From: Alviniconcha marisindica
Taxonomy: Eukaryota; Mollusca; Gastropoda; Provannidae
Direction: 5' to 3'
NCBI GenBank assembly: GCA_018857735.1
Contig: JABMCL010001765.1
Span: forward strand, 143,501 to 207,500
DNA length: 64,000 nucleotides
The translations under genes were made by a program, and so were the position numbers. Below, piece after piece: positions 48,501-58,794 of the stretch (the stretch's first letter is position 1; every line of letters begins with the position of its first letter). The notes under the pieces were generated by a model. The model did no database searches, was not told where the DNA came from, and saw only the letters and a list, made by a program, of their open reading frames with translations.

Positions 48501-51500
48501 TACCTAAACTTGGCAGAGAACAAGTTTTATGGACATGACATCACCCAACTGCTTACCTTCCAGATTGATGTGGTAGGAGCTGAGCTGCTGCTCTGTAGGC
48601 AGTAAGTGACCAGGTTTCACCAGACTTGACAACAGGCAATTTCTCCTGTGACACACCCACATTTCTGTTGTTACCTTGTTCAAAATTCATTGCAAATTTC
48701 ACAACATTAGGAGATATACATGTACAATAATGTGAATACATCCCTACAGTATGAATCTGAATATGAACATTAGTTCTGTTCCAAGGTGTCATGACAGCTG
48801 ATGTTCCAGTACACTGTCAATGACAATGGCAACATATACATGAGCTCAGCAAAAAAGAGAAAGGCATGGCAATTTTTAAAAATATATTTTCAAATGGACA
48901 AACGTTTAAGAGGACACATGAAAATAAAGAAGTACATATGCATGCACACACAGCACATTTAATACCAATACTGGTAACAACAGGTGGCCCTTTTCAAGAC
49001 ATCAAATTGCTCAGCAACATGAAAGTCTATAGCAAGATTAATATGTAATCTTTTACCCCATTTTATTTGGTTTAACTCTCAAATCAATTATTCTGTGACA
49101 GTTTTCAGATATCGCTTGTCAGAAGTGAGAGGAGGGGCAGAGAGATAGAGAGAGAGTGCATGCATGTGTGTGTGTGTGTGTGGGTATATGTGTATGCATG
49201 CGTGTGTGTATCCAAACACTTGCATATGTGCACATATGTGAACAAATGCATGTGTGTCTGCCTGTATGTTCACTTCAAGCTTTCCTTTTAAGTCAACACA
49301 TGCCTTATGACCTTTACAAGCACTGCACATTCTTACACTTTGACATCCTAAATGCATCATACTGTATCATAATGTGATGCTGCGCCATGCTGCAAGATGT
49401 TACTACAGATATTGCATTCACCTGTAGCTGTTCATGTCTGGCTATCACTGACTGTTGAGATATGATGACTGGACATTGGGTAATTTTTTTCCCGGTGGAC
49501 AAAATACTTCCACATATTAGCGCAGCCACTGTCATCAAACTTTTCACCACCATCAAAAACGCGAGTGACTGACATGGTGAATCTTTAAAAATTTCAAAAC
49601 ATTTGCTTTTTTCTTGCCTAAACATGGCATGGAATTGGAAGCATATTGGAGTGGCTGCATTCAGTGCTAATGCCTGCCTGTAAGAAAAGTAACAGTAAGC
49701 CACTCTGTTCATAATTAAAGCAACTAAGACAGGTGACCACCATGCATGAATGTGCTCCAAATGTTTCACAGGTACTCACTGCAGAGCTAAAACCGATGCT
49801 TCCTATTTTCTGTACTCCCCTTTTTTCCCCAGTAGACACAAACATTTCTGGCAGAAAGTCAGTTTCACTGCTGCAGAAATGTGTATTTCCGCAGACAGTT
49901 CCCATGCCTGATGTTAAAAAGCAGTTAACGATCACCACACTGTACGATTGACTCACTTAGGTCCGTTCAAAACGTGCTCTATGCGACGGAGTGCTCTGCT
50001 CTCTTCCCGTGCCGCCTCACTGTCTGGCCCATCCTCCTGACTCTGCACACAACACAATACAACTTTATGGTCAAATGTCAAGGCAACTGCACTAGGAATG
50101 GTTTGTGGTGCCAGGTACACTCACCACACATTCACGCCAACCATAAAACATCACCAAATTACAACAACAGCAAACGTCAAACGTCCGTGTAAAAAGTCAT
50201 TCAGAAATAAATACATGAAAAATCAAGCTGATATCAAGCTGTGCATATCACATAAAAGGTGTCTCTTTACGAGGTATAAGCGATGATAAAAATGGTCTGT
50301 AGTATAACAAATTAATTAATTAACTCGTCACAGTGAACATGTATGTAGAGTTCATACATACATGTGCTTTGTTGACCCACAGAAGAATATTCCTTGAAGC
50401 CAACAACAACAACAAAAACTATGTGTGACGGAGCTACACTTGCTAGTGTAATTAATCCTAACTGCTGAAGTAATTTCAACAGTATACTGTCAGGACAACA
50501 AATCTGTAGAAAATACTGCAAGGACAATATTGCCAGGAAAATTAATCTGTCCATAGTGCCAGGACAATGAATGTGTACAGCACATTGCCCCATTTATTTG
50601 CACCTAATCTTGCCAGAACAAAGAATTTGCACAGCATGGTGCCAGGGAAAGTAATTTTTGCATAATATTCCCAGGACAAAATATTTTTTGCAGCATACTG
50701 ATAGGACAATTAATGTGCACAGAATATTGCCAGGACAATTCACCAGGAAAGTTTGGACAGCATATTACCAGAACAATTTGTGCAGAATATTACCTGGACA
50801 ATTAATTTGTATTACCCACTGCCAGGGCAATCAATATGTCCTGCAAACTGCCAAGACAATAAATTTGTATTATACTGCCAGGACAATTAATGTGTGCAGC
50901 TTATTGCCAGGGCAGTGAATTTGTACTGCATATTGCCAGAACAATTAAACTGTCCACATTATTTCCAGTACAATTAATTTGTACAGCATACTGTTAGGGC
51001 AACTAATCTGTATAGAATATTGCCAGGACAATAAATTTGTACAGCACATTGCTAGGGCAATGAAATTGTACAAAATATTGCCAGAACAATGAATTCGTGC
51101 AGAATATTGTAAACTACACTGTGACTGTAAGAGTTATGAATGCAGCTCTGGAACTAGAAAAGTACATATGTGTGCCACTTGGCGTAACACGGTTGTGTTT
51201 GTGAAGGCAGAATTATAAACGCTCCTGAAATTAAAAGAATTTGCAGTGGCAAGAGGTTCACTTAACTAGGATTAACATCCGGACAGCCTGTTTCTCAAAC
51301 AGATGTGTACCATGCTTCTACGCCACTGAAACTTCAACATTCCGCTTCAAGCAGGAGCTGACCTTTTGACTTGCTTCTTCATAGTTTCGAAGCAGCTCTT
51401 GAAGTTCTGAAGTGTCATACAGGGCTTTACGCGGCCTCTTCCTCTTCCTGGTATCAGGATCCATGCACTCGTCAGCCTCTTTGACCTGCTGGCTCCAGAA

Positions 51501-51667
51501 CACATCCTGCACAGACATAATGCAACTGAAACTCTGCACTGAAAGTGAAACAAATCGGCAGGACTGCAAAGAAATGCTAGCACCTATACCCAGTTGCATG
51601 AAGTTGATGAACACACACACACACACACATACAGATACAGACACGCACGCACGCACGCACACACGCA

Positions 51668-51729
<62 letters not shown>

Positions 51730-54700
51730 TCAGTTTCTAACCATGACTGTTAACACCTCTAGTAGATTCAAGACAGATTCAACAGAAGTTACAATGGGGT
51801 ATTAGGGTGGGAGGGAGGGTTTGTCATTGCAAAGTTTTGTCTTTAATCTGCCCCTTTATCATCAAAGGCGGTGAGGCCTTACATGGTGAAAAGCTCCCTG
51901 AAAGTTTCCACATCCCATAACGATGACAGCCAGATCAAAACACAGGTCTGGTGTTACAGGCATTCACTCCCACAGTCTCTGCCCTGCTGGCAGATCTGTT
52001 CCATTCCTAGTGTTCTCTTTGTTATCCGTGAAATCCTAATTCAGTTTGTTCAGGTCACCTGCAGATAGGAGAGAGCCCACTGCACACCAGTGGTCAGCAC
52101 GTCCAGACTGGGCAGAGAGCCATGAGTGGCATCATGTCGCAGGCGCACAATCCATTCTGGTATGCCATACTGTCAAACAATGAAATGGAACACCACTGTT
52201 ACAAAATCTACTAAAAGGCGCCTAGATTACAACTGTACATTAATACAGTGGAATCCTCTGAAGGCAAACAAGCCATTTCTGCAAGAACCAATCCTGTGCA
52301 TACCATAACATACATATATATATATATATCCAGATAAGTAGTTTTTCTTTTGTTCATTGTTTTTATGCACGAAACATTTCTTCTTTGAGATTTGTTTATT
52401 TTGTGTGCGCATTTTTGCTGAAAATGTGCAATTTTCTTGCACGGAGAACAGCTGCGCTTCTGAAGTTACATCAAGTCTTATTCAACAAAATATATGTTCT
52501 TACCTCATGCGCAATCTTATGTACAGGCAAAGCGAAGGCTTTGTTTTGTCCTTTTTCTGTCACATGGTTAACAAACCTGAAAAACAGACAAACAAACAAA
52601 AAGAATTAAAAGAGATAAAAAAAGGTGTCAAAATTACAATTTCACTATCAGTTCTCTGCAAATTTCTCTGCACAGTGATAGAAAAGTTATACTGTAATTG
52701 TAGTGAACTATATCAGAATAAAATATCTTTAACAAAAGACCACCCCTGTAAGAGACAATCCCCTCCTTAAGTCAGCTTCTGTGCGGTATGGGTGCTTGTG
52801 CTGATAGGTCACTCCTGACCAGAGAGGGGTAGGATAGGAGTAAAAGTGTGCTTGTGACAGAGGTGACTGAGTGCGGAAGTAGAACATAAACGATTCATGC
52901 ATCAGGTTATTTGATGTAAAATTTTAATTAAGGTGGTAGACACCTCTACTGCTAACACACACAATAACACTAAAGATTACAGAAGCAAACAAGTCACTCT
53001 GTCCAGTAAAGAGAGGGTAATAAAACTGATATAAACTTGAGCGTATCCATGTTTCGCAGGTAGCTCTGTGGATCAATGGTTAGCACACCAGACTCTCATG
53101 CCAGCTATGGTGAGTTCAGTATCTCACTGGAACTTTCTTCTTTTTCTCTCCTTCTTTATTTCTTTCAGTTGTATTTTTTTTTTTTTTTAATAATTTATTC
53201 AGCTGCTGCAAAACTGTCCAGCTATTTTTTCTCTATGTCAACACCCACATCATCGAAAACAGCTTCAGTGCCTCCATGCCTGTGGAAGAGCTGGACGAAG
53301 CGGGTGTTGTGCTAGTCTTCTTTATGTGGCTTTGAATGAAGTGACACTGTAACCTGGTGCATAGATGAATGGTGTCTACAGAACTTGCGCTGAAACAGCA
53401 GCATTTCACATGGCACCAGCCATGCAACAACCACAGAGCGCTACCAGTACACTACTTCCGTGGATATTAATAATACGCGCTATAAAAGGATACAGTCACT
53501 CATTCTGAATCACATGCAACATGTGCGCATTGAGTCTGCTCGAGAGCAGAGAATAGCGCTATATTATATAAAAGCTATGAATAATAAGAATAAGAATAGT
53601 CATTATGAATAAACCCCAAACTGGGCTACCTGATGAGAGTCATGCTGAGCATGGTGCGCAGACTGAAATCCTTCTGAAGAAGGTCCCCTGCTTCCACGGC
53701 TGCTTGATGCTGCAGATGCGCTTCTGTCAATGCAGCAGAGCTTTCTATGGCAACGGACAACTTGTGAACAGCCCTGACAATCACAAAACAGAAAAAAAAT
53801 CAAAATGAATACAATTACAAATTATCAAATAAAAAACATGACTTTGTATGAATCACTGAATGATTAATTATTACTTTACTACAAGAAACAGATCATCAAT
53901 ATATAGTTAAATGAAATTAAACAAAGCTGCATGAACAGGTACCCATGAACACACATGAATAAAAGGAAAAATGGTCTGGTAATAAATCACTGTAAAACAA
54001 AAATTGATCTGGACAATAATACATATAATTAATTATAATAACATACTTAGCAATCATACTCATAGTACTCAGGAATATGAAACTAGTTAACTACTGTTTC
54101 CATGACTGCCAAGAGAAAGTTTACAGTTAGCAAAACATGACAAGCTGAATTTTTGTCAATGACTCAATGTCTTACAAAAAATATAATTATAAATAAGAAG
54201 ACTTAAGTTAGAATAATGATCAAAGAAGTTAAAATTTTACTCACCTGCATTTCCACAGTGAAATAGTTTCCACGGCCGTCCTCTGTCGGTCAGCAGTTTT
54301 GCTGTACAGGTCTAGATAGGTCTGCACGAATTCAGACCTGAAACAGATAATAAAACTGTTAAAAAGACCTCTGACAAACTGTAGACTAATCCATTTTCCT
54401 GGCTTTTATTTGTAGTTGCAGTGTGAGCCGGTTTGGCCTTGTGGTAAGGCATTAGGCTGGTATATAGTGGTAAGCACAAGGACCTCGGTTCGAATCCATT
54501 TCAGCTCTCCTTTCCTGTCAAAAGTTGTGGTCTCGTGACTTTGTTCCTCACAATTAACGAAACATTAAAATGGCTCTCATTGCTGCCCATCTTAATGCAG
54601 GAGTCATTCTGGTGGTGACAGTGTAGTGATACGTATACATACATGTTATGCATAAAGAATCTCCCTCTTCCCCCACCTCCATACCCCTTTCTCCCGGGAA

Positions 54701-55807
54701 GTCCCTAATAAGCCTTATGGTTTCTGTGGACATTAAGCACCATGTTTACTTATGTAGTTGCAGCCGTAGGCTCAGCCCATTTCCCAGCCTCCAATAAGCT
54801 TCTTCTTCTTCTTCAAGTTCTTCTCAAAGACTTGGTTCTGTGGGACTAGTGGGAGCGCTGCAAGTCCTGCCATGGTGTATTTAAAAATGTGGTCACAGTC
54901 AGTGCCTTGGGTATTATTAAAATCACAATAAAACAATAAATCTGACACCTCAACTAGAATTAAAACTTTATGCATAATCTTTTTGATAATCATCGAGAAG
55001 TGGGGACTGGTTGGAGGTTGTGAAGACCGCAGCCTAGTCAACTCTGATTCTGAAAGGGCTTAAGAGAATCTTGATCTTGATCTTGATGGTTATGTCGACT
55101 TGGGCCATGTCCTGGCATAAATGTCAAAAACAAACAAACGGGGAGAGCACTTAATGTTGGGTCAGGATGAGGGATCGAAATTGCTCCATCGACTTTGCAG
55201 GCACCACTTCTTCTGTGTGTGAGGTTGTTCCACTTCCAGTCAGGAACAGTTACTTCTGCTGAAGAAGCTGTTTCTGTAGGTGTCTGTTTTTGCACTACCC
55301 AAAGAGAAGCAGCGGCTGTTGTTTCTGGCGAACCTCCTGATGATGTTGCTGGAGGTGAAGTCAGATCTACTGGTGGTCTTGATCTGTCGCTTGTTCCGCA
55401 CAGGTGTCAGAAAGGATTCTGCTGGAATGGCTGGGACGAGACCCTCGGCAATTTTGTAGTGTTGCTTTACGTCCACATAGACCGGGAAGCCCAGGTAGAC
55501 CACCTCGACTTTCACACAGCTCCTGAGCTCTGACGTTTACACTTCTAGTTTTACACTTGTTATACATGTACAAACAACTTTTACAATAACAGTTTTAGTT
55601 TCATCTTTACTGGAACAGGATCTTGCTTTCTTTCCGTCAGCGTCGTCAACATTTCTCTCAGTTGCAAGCCCAAGTGATCTGGCCCGAGTGCTACACTTCG
55701 AGATGGTACACACAGAATTGCTTCGGTCAAGAAATATTGGGCAGTATGACTGCATTTCAAACAAACCTATTGGTCCACGGAACAACGTGCTTCCAGGATA
55801 GCGCCAT
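42044..55807 (-). CDS. LAS1L: LAS1-like ribosome biogenesis endonuclease, complete gene (14 exons, 542 aa)
   Basis: Exons in transcript order: 55807-55767, 54337-54245, 53773-53630, 52576-52504, 52169-52059, 51506-51363, 50042-49957, 48645-48557, 47720-47511, 46097-45968, 45503-45307, 44346-44278, 43566-43389, 42107-42044. Every junction is GT/AG and the phases sum to 1629 nt. Residues about 1-155 form the Las1 domain: VVPW start, [16 protein letters not shown] and [16 protein letters not shown]128, H129 and H133 fit the HEPN RNase motif. A basic stretch (R174-K181) may be a nuclear localisation signal. The middle is helical, and the end is acidic and Ser-rich with [19 protein letters not shown] (residues 458-476). 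In the family, Las1 works with the Grc3/NOL9 polynucleotide kinase in the nucleolus/nucleoplasm to cleave pre-rRNA at ITS2 for 60S assembly. Yeast Las1 is about 500 aa and human LAS1L about 730. A minus-strand AATAAA at 41564-41559 is a possible poly(A) signal. Confidence 0.93.
42490..42572. repeat. (CT)n(CA)n compound microsatellite
   Basis: LAS1L intron between exons 14 and 13. Confidence 0.95.
42715..43300. repeat. ~126-bp tandem repeat, about 5 copies
   Basis: Units start at CATGCCACTGTGGGACACAA (about 42722, 42848, 42976, 43104, 43229) and include CATTCACCCAGCA and CCTGTTAAAAACCACCTCAC. The unit length is near a multiple of 3 and gives a long spurious ORF on the plus strand. Confidence 0.92.
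43389..43566 (-). CDS. LAS1L: LAS1L exon 13
   Basis: 178 nt encoding [16 protein letters not shown], then a Ser/Asp/Glu stretch ([17 protein letters not shown]). The donor AG|GTGTGT is the beginning of a (GT)n tract on the minus strand. Confidence 0.9.
44278..44346 (-). CDS. LAS1L: LAS1L exon 12
   Basis: 69 nt encoding [20 protein letters not shown] and LCT. The junction splits the conserved W-LC...DW motif between exons 12 and 13. Confidence 0.85.
45307..45503 (-). CDS. LAS1L: LAS1L exon 11, acidic linker
   Basis: 197 nt encoding [11 protein letters not shown], then an Asp/Glu-rich stretch ([14 protein letters not shown]) and AKRKG. Low complexity, likely disordered. Confidence 0.88.
45968..46097 (-). 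CDS. LAS1L: LAS1L exon 10
   Basis: 130 nt encoding [20 protein letters not shown] and LLPL, similar to the 'L..CL..P..WT..LLP' block of LAS1L. Confidence 0.9.
47511..47720 (-). CDS. LAS1L: LAS1L exon 9
   Basis: 210 nt encoding [20 protein letters not shown], then [11 protein letters not shown] and [15 protein letters not shown], an all-helical segment. Acceptor TTGCTCAG, donor GTGAGT. Confidence 0.9.
48088..48310. repeat. Dispersed repeat copy 1 (pair with 50050)
   Basis: It shares ACAATACAATATAACTTTATT, TTTGTGGTGCCAAGTACACT, ACATTCACTCCAATCATAAAA and CATCAAGCTGTGCATATCAC with the copy at 50050-50260, same orientation, in another LAS1L intron. Confidence 0.85.
48557..48645 (-). CDS. LAS1L: LAS1L exon 8
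   Basis: 89 nt encoding [20 protein letters not shown], resembling the LV..G.LLPT.EQL stretch of LAS1L. The frame is fixed by the neighbouring exon phases; a longer open frame on the same strand is a shadow. Confidence 0.85.
49957..50042 (-). CDS. LAS1L: LAS1L exon 7
   Basis: 86 nt encoding [14 protein letters not shown] and [12 protein letters not shown]. Accepted on phase and splice sites; homology here is weak. Confidence 0.8.
50045..50262. repeat. Dispersed repeat copy 2 (pair with 48088)
   Basis: About 80% identical by eye to 48088-48310, beginning three bases past the acceptor of LAS1L exon 7. The CAATACAACTTTAT end resembles a LINE 3' end in reverse. Confidence 0.85.
50465..51110. 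repeat. 29-bp degenerate tandem repeat, about 20 units
   Basis: Unit TATTGCCAGGACAATTAAT followed by TTGTACAGCA, strongly diverged between copies. LAS1L intron between exons 7 and 6. Confidence 0.88.
51363..51506 (-). CDS. LAS1L: LAS1L exon 6, basic segment
   Basis: 144 nt, phase 0. It starts [13 protein letters not shown] and contains RKRKRPRK, a possible nuclear localisation signal, then [15 protein letters not shown]. Confidence 0.9.
51611..51725. repeat. (CA)n(CGCA)n(CA)n compound microsatellite
   Basis: CGCA repeats embedded in CA repeats, close to LAS1L exon 6. Confidence 0.95.
52059..52169 (-). CDS. LAS1L: LAS1L exon 5, HEPN nuclease motif
   Basis: 111 nt, phase 0. It encodes [17 protein letters not shown], then [20 protein letters not shown]. 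The RHxxxH residues are the catalytic HEPN signature of Las1. Confidence 0.96.
52504..52576 (-). CDS. LAS1L: LAS1L exon 4
   Basis: 73 nt encoding FVNHVTEKG and LPVHKIAHE, directly before the HEPN motif exon. Confidence 0.92.
53057..53185 (+). repeat. tRNA-like sequence with T-rich end (possible SINE fragment)
   Basis: Contains GTAGCTCTGTGGATCAATGG and GGTGAGTTCAGTATCTCACT, resembling degenerate A and B boxes, then pyrimidine- and T-rich sequence. Too decayed for a tRNA gene. Confidence 0.4.
53457..53578 (+). repeat. Dispersed repeat copy (inverse partner at 63321)
   Basis: TACGCGCTATAAAA, CACTCATTCTGAATCACATGC, GCGCATTGAGTCTGCTCGAG and AGAATAGCGCTATAT match the reverse complement of 63321-63440 in order. 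Confidence 0.8.
53630..53773 (-). CDS. LAS1L: LAS1L exon 3
   Basis: 144 nt encoding [18 protein letters not shown] through [11 protein letters not shown], aligned with the ADLI..LRLLYGMALVRF segment of Las1. Confidence 0.92.
54245..54337 (-). CDS. LAS1L: LAS1L exon 2
   Basis: 93 nt encoding [13 protein letters not shown] and ETISLWKCR, the first helices of the Las1/HEPN fold. Acceptor TTTCAG, donor AG|GTGAGT. Confidence 0.92.
54422..54752 (+). mobile_element. tRNA-derived SINE (family A), full length, 11-bp target-site duplication
   Basis: TGTAGTTGCAG flanks the 331-bp insert (54411-54421 and 54753-54763). The head GTGAGCCGGTTTGGCCTTGTGG has an A-box, and GGTTCGAATCC at 54487-54497 is a canonical B box. 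The body contains CTGCCCATCTTAATGCAGGA and TGGTGGTGACAGTGTAGTG. The tail CTTATGGTTTCTGTGGACAT ends with TTAAGCACC. It lies in LAS1L intron 1. Confidence 0.9.
55445..55535 (-). mobile_element. SINE family B fragment
   Basis: On the minus strand AGCTCAGGAGCTGTGTGAAA, GTCGAGGTGG and GTGGACGTAAAGCAACAC appear in family order. Short form, no duplication seen. It lies between LAS1L exons 1 and 2. Confidence 0.7.
55767..55807 (-). CDS. LAS1L: LAS1L exon 1 (start codon, 41 nt)
   Basis: ATG at 55807 in the context AAATATGG, encoding [13 protein letters not shown] plus AG of an Arg codon, then GTTTGT. The VPW motif is the conserved start of Las1 proteins, and the phase matches the exon at 54245-54337. 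The intron to exon 2 holds a complete tRNA-derived SINE. Confidence 0.85.
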
Positions 55808-55999
55808 ATTTGTTGTGCCCTATGGAACGTCTTTTCACCAAAACCATTCAAAATAAGTCGTCAACGTTCATTGTGTTCGTATCATCCGGCACCAGACTCC
55901 ACTAAAAGGCACCGAAAGTGTTTGCTTGGAGTGTGATCCGGCACTAGGCCTGGCCGGACATACGTCCAAACGCAGTCCGCTCTGGCTATGCACAAATCT

Positions 56000-57717
56000 T
56001 CCAGCCCTGAGCACTTTCAAGTGCTAAACCGCGGCTGCAGCTGCTGCCGAACATCCAGTCTTGTGCAGATTCTGTGAGAGACTGGATGGCTTGCAACAGG
56101 CTGAGAATGAATGACGACAAGACGGAGATCATGCCTGCTGGAACTAAAGCAAAGCTTAAGTCTGTCCCACAAACCTCTTCTCTGACTCCGTCTGGTTCCA
56201 CTATACCATTATCTTACGGCAAAGCGAAGTTACTAACTTCTGAGAAACCTAGGGCCGGGATCTATCTTGACAGCAATCTTTCCATGGATCCACATGTCAA
56301 CCTTCTCTGCAGATCTGTCTTTTTGGAATTACGCAGAATAGGACATCTTAGGCGCCACCTAACCGTGTTGATGCGACGAAGAAGCTGGTTTCATATTTCG
56401 TTCTGTCAAGCGGCGGGTTGGGGCTACTGCAACTCTTTGCTGGCAGGTCTCCCCGCGGAAAACAGGCTGGATCGCTTGCACTGACTGAGAGTACAAAACA
56501 ATACAGCTCGTCTTGTCCTTGGCACACATAGTTCAGGAGCTGTGTGAGAGTCGAGGTGGCCGTCCTGGGCTGTCCGTCCTAACGAGCCTTCTGGTTTCCG
56601 TTGACGTAAAGATTTATTGAACCATGCTTCGGCATTGGTCTACGCTTGTCCCTAATATGTCACTGACCGACATTGAGGACATTAAGCATCACTTCATCAT
56701 CATCATTGTCCTTGGCAGACGAGGCCGAGACCTTGCAAAGCCTTTGCTCAGCTCTCTGCATTGGTTGCCAGTCCCAGCTCGGATTGAGTACAAGATTTCC
56801 ACCCTGTGCTATCGTAGCAGAGATTCATCTGCTCCTGCTTACTTATCTGATCTTATCTCTGTCTACCAACCTTCCCGCTCTTTGCGTTCTGCAGACGCTG
56901 GTCTCAGTGACTGTTCCACGCATCAAACTCAACAAGTATGGAAAGCGTGCTTTCTCATACATAGGACCTGTGACCTGGAATTCCCTCCCCAAACCTCTGC
57001 GTGATGCCCCAAGTCCCTACAAATCCAATCTGAAAACGTTCCTCTTCAAAAAGCATTTGTACTGATGACTTACAAGGGTGTTGAGCAAAGCTGACAGTTT
57101 CCTGTATATAGTCTGTATATAGTATATATATATATATATCCTGTGTAGCACGTGCGCACGAATGATTGTCTTAACTTGCTGTTTTATTTCTATTATCTTA
57201 CTCAGGTATCTCAGTGAAAAACTTGCAGTGTCTTGGATGTTATTAGTTAATGGGGTTGCTTTTTCTTTTACTGTTTTAGTTGATGATCTTAATAATATTA
57301 GCCAGTTTATTACCATGTCATTTTGTTTAAGTGACATATAAATTTAAGAAACTTGATTTTCCGAGAAATTTTGTTGTTGTTTTTTGTTGTAAATTTTTGT
57401 CTTACTGTTGAACTGCTAGTGTATTTTAATTTAATCAAAATTAATTAAGTTAGTCCGTGTATGCTTTAAATTATTACAGTAATACGATTTTTATTTAAAA
57501 CAAAATTTTAAAATCAATTGGTCATAATGTTTGTCATGTCAGATGCAACTGTAATAACTAGATACGTTTTTGTTGTTGTTGTTGTTTTTAATGCATGTAT
57601 TTCTTAGCTATGCATCGAGCCTGATATGTAAAGCTGTACTGTGCTTGGAGCTCGTTTTTGCGGCAGGACTGGGACAGGCGCATTATAAATGAAATACATT
57701 ATTATTTATTATTATGG
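56000..57717 (+). mobile_element. 5'-truncated L2/CR1-like LINE with broken reverse transcriptase
   Basis: From about 56030 a frame encodes the end of a non-LTR reverse transcriptase: VRDWMACNRLRMNDDKTEIM, a LGIYLDS-like block, LELRRIGHLRRHLT and YCNSLLAGLP. After a nested SINE (56525-56705) come SLHWLPVPARIEYK and, after a frameshift near 56900, GKRAFSYIGPVTWNSLP and LKTFLFKKHLY then a stop at about 57064. The 3' part ends in GCGCATTATAAATGAAATAC and an ATT-rich tail at about 57717, as in L2-type elements. Truncated, frameshifted and interrupted, so inactive. Confidence 0.85.
56525..56705 (+). mobile_element. SINE family B nested in the LINE, 12-bp target-site duplication
   Basis: TTGTCCTTGGCA occurs at 56513-56524 and 56706-56717. 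The 181-bp insert starts GTTCAGGAGCTGTGTGAGAG near 56531, contains TTCTGGTTTCCGTTGACGTA, then GACATTGAGGACATTAAGC, and ends in TCA repeats. Confidence 0.92.
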
Positions 57718-57837
57718 TCACTGAAACAGGGCCGCTGGCCGTCAGTGACTGCCGGACCCGCCGGGCAAATACTGATCGTCACGCCGGCTCCGCTGCCGGA
57801 GGGCAAAATAATGAGATCCCTCTCAGTTTGGTTGAGT

Positions 57838-57935
57838 GTTGCTTTACGTCCACAGAAACCGTAGAGACGGGAGCCCGGGACGGGAGCCCAGGACGGCCAC
57901 CTCGACTTTCACACAGCTCCTGAGCTCTGTGGGGT
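57838..57935 (-). mobile_element. SINE family B fragment
   Basis: Minus strand: AGCTCAGGAGCTGTGTGAAA, GTCGAGGTGGCCGTCCTGGG, GGTTTCTGTGGACGTAAAGC. Short form with an internal GGGAGCCC duplication. Confidence 0.75.
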
Positions 57936-58104
57936 CCCTTCAATGAGATATCATCAGTAATTACTAGGCTACTAGTCAGTACTACAGTCTGCAAGAGGCG
58001 GGTGTGATGTCTCTGCCGCTCCAACCAGAGATATGTAGTGTCTCTGCCCCAACACAGTACCTCGGCATCCCGCCAGAGGACTAGAACTGAGTGGGCCACT
58101 TGGT

Positions 58105-58293
58105 CTTCCTTCCGGTGTTGCTTAATGTCCTCGGATGTCGGCTGACATATTAGGGACAAGCTGAGACCAATGCGTGCATGAGCATGGTTCAATATTGCTT
58201 TACGTCCACGCGGGAAACCACTGAAGGCCCGTTAGGACGGAAAGCGGCCCAGGACGGCCACCTCGACTCTCACAGGCACAGCTCCTGAACTCT
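58105..58293 (-). mobile_element. SINE family B, long form, 11-bp target-site duplication
   Basis: GGCCACTTGGT at 58094-58104 and 58294-58304 flanks 189 bp. The minus strand starts AGAGTTCAGGAGCTGTG and ends GAGGACATTAAGCAACACC plus a GGAA-rich tail. Confidence 0.88.
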
Positions 58294-58390
58294 GGCCACT
58301 TGGTTCAAGCCAACTTTTTTTAACACCTAGTTGTCTCGTAAGCTGCCTCGACTGAGATCCCAGCCGACAGCCGAGGTGCGGCCCCGGGAA

Positions 58391-58745
58391 TAGTGTGACA
58401 CGGTGCTTCAAGTCCACAGAAACCATAAGGCTTATTAGGGACGGGGAGAAGGGAGGGGGGTGGGGGAGGGGGGTGGGGGGGGGAGAGAGAGAGAGAGATT
58501 ATATACCTATCGCTACACTGTCACCACCAGAGTGACCGCTTTGCATTAACTGTGGGCAACGATGTGAGCCATTTCAATGTTTCATAATTGTGAGGGACAA
58601 AGTCACAACCGGCTGAGACAGTGTCCACAGACCACAACTTTTGACTAGTGACCGAAGATACAGGAGAGCCGAAGCGGATTCGAACCGAGGTCCCGCTCTG
58701 CTTACTACCCTAACGCCTTACGGCCGCTAGGCCAAACCGGCTCAC
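58391..58745 (-). mobile_element. tRNA-derived SINE (family A), full length, 12-bp target-site duplication
   Basis: CGGCCCCGGGAA at 58379-58390 and 58746-58757 flanks 355 bp. The minus strand begins GTGAGCCGGTTTGGCC, has the B box GGTTCGAATCC, and ends CTTATGGTTTCTGTGGACTT. It is longer than the 54422 copy because of an internal CTCT/CCCC-rich expansion. Confidence 0.9.
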
Positions 58746-58794
58746 CGGCCCCGGGAAGAGGGAGATTCAGTATATATATATAATTTTTTTTTTA

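Noticed and set aside
48553..48792. 79-codon minus-strand ORF over LAS1L exon 8
   Set aside because: Wrong frame. The exon phases on both sides require the frame reading [12 protein letters not shown].
55038..55520. Minus-strand ORFs resembling a decayed retroelement polyprotein end
   Set aside because: Short, several frames, and no diagnostic motif; partly covered by a family B SINE fragment.
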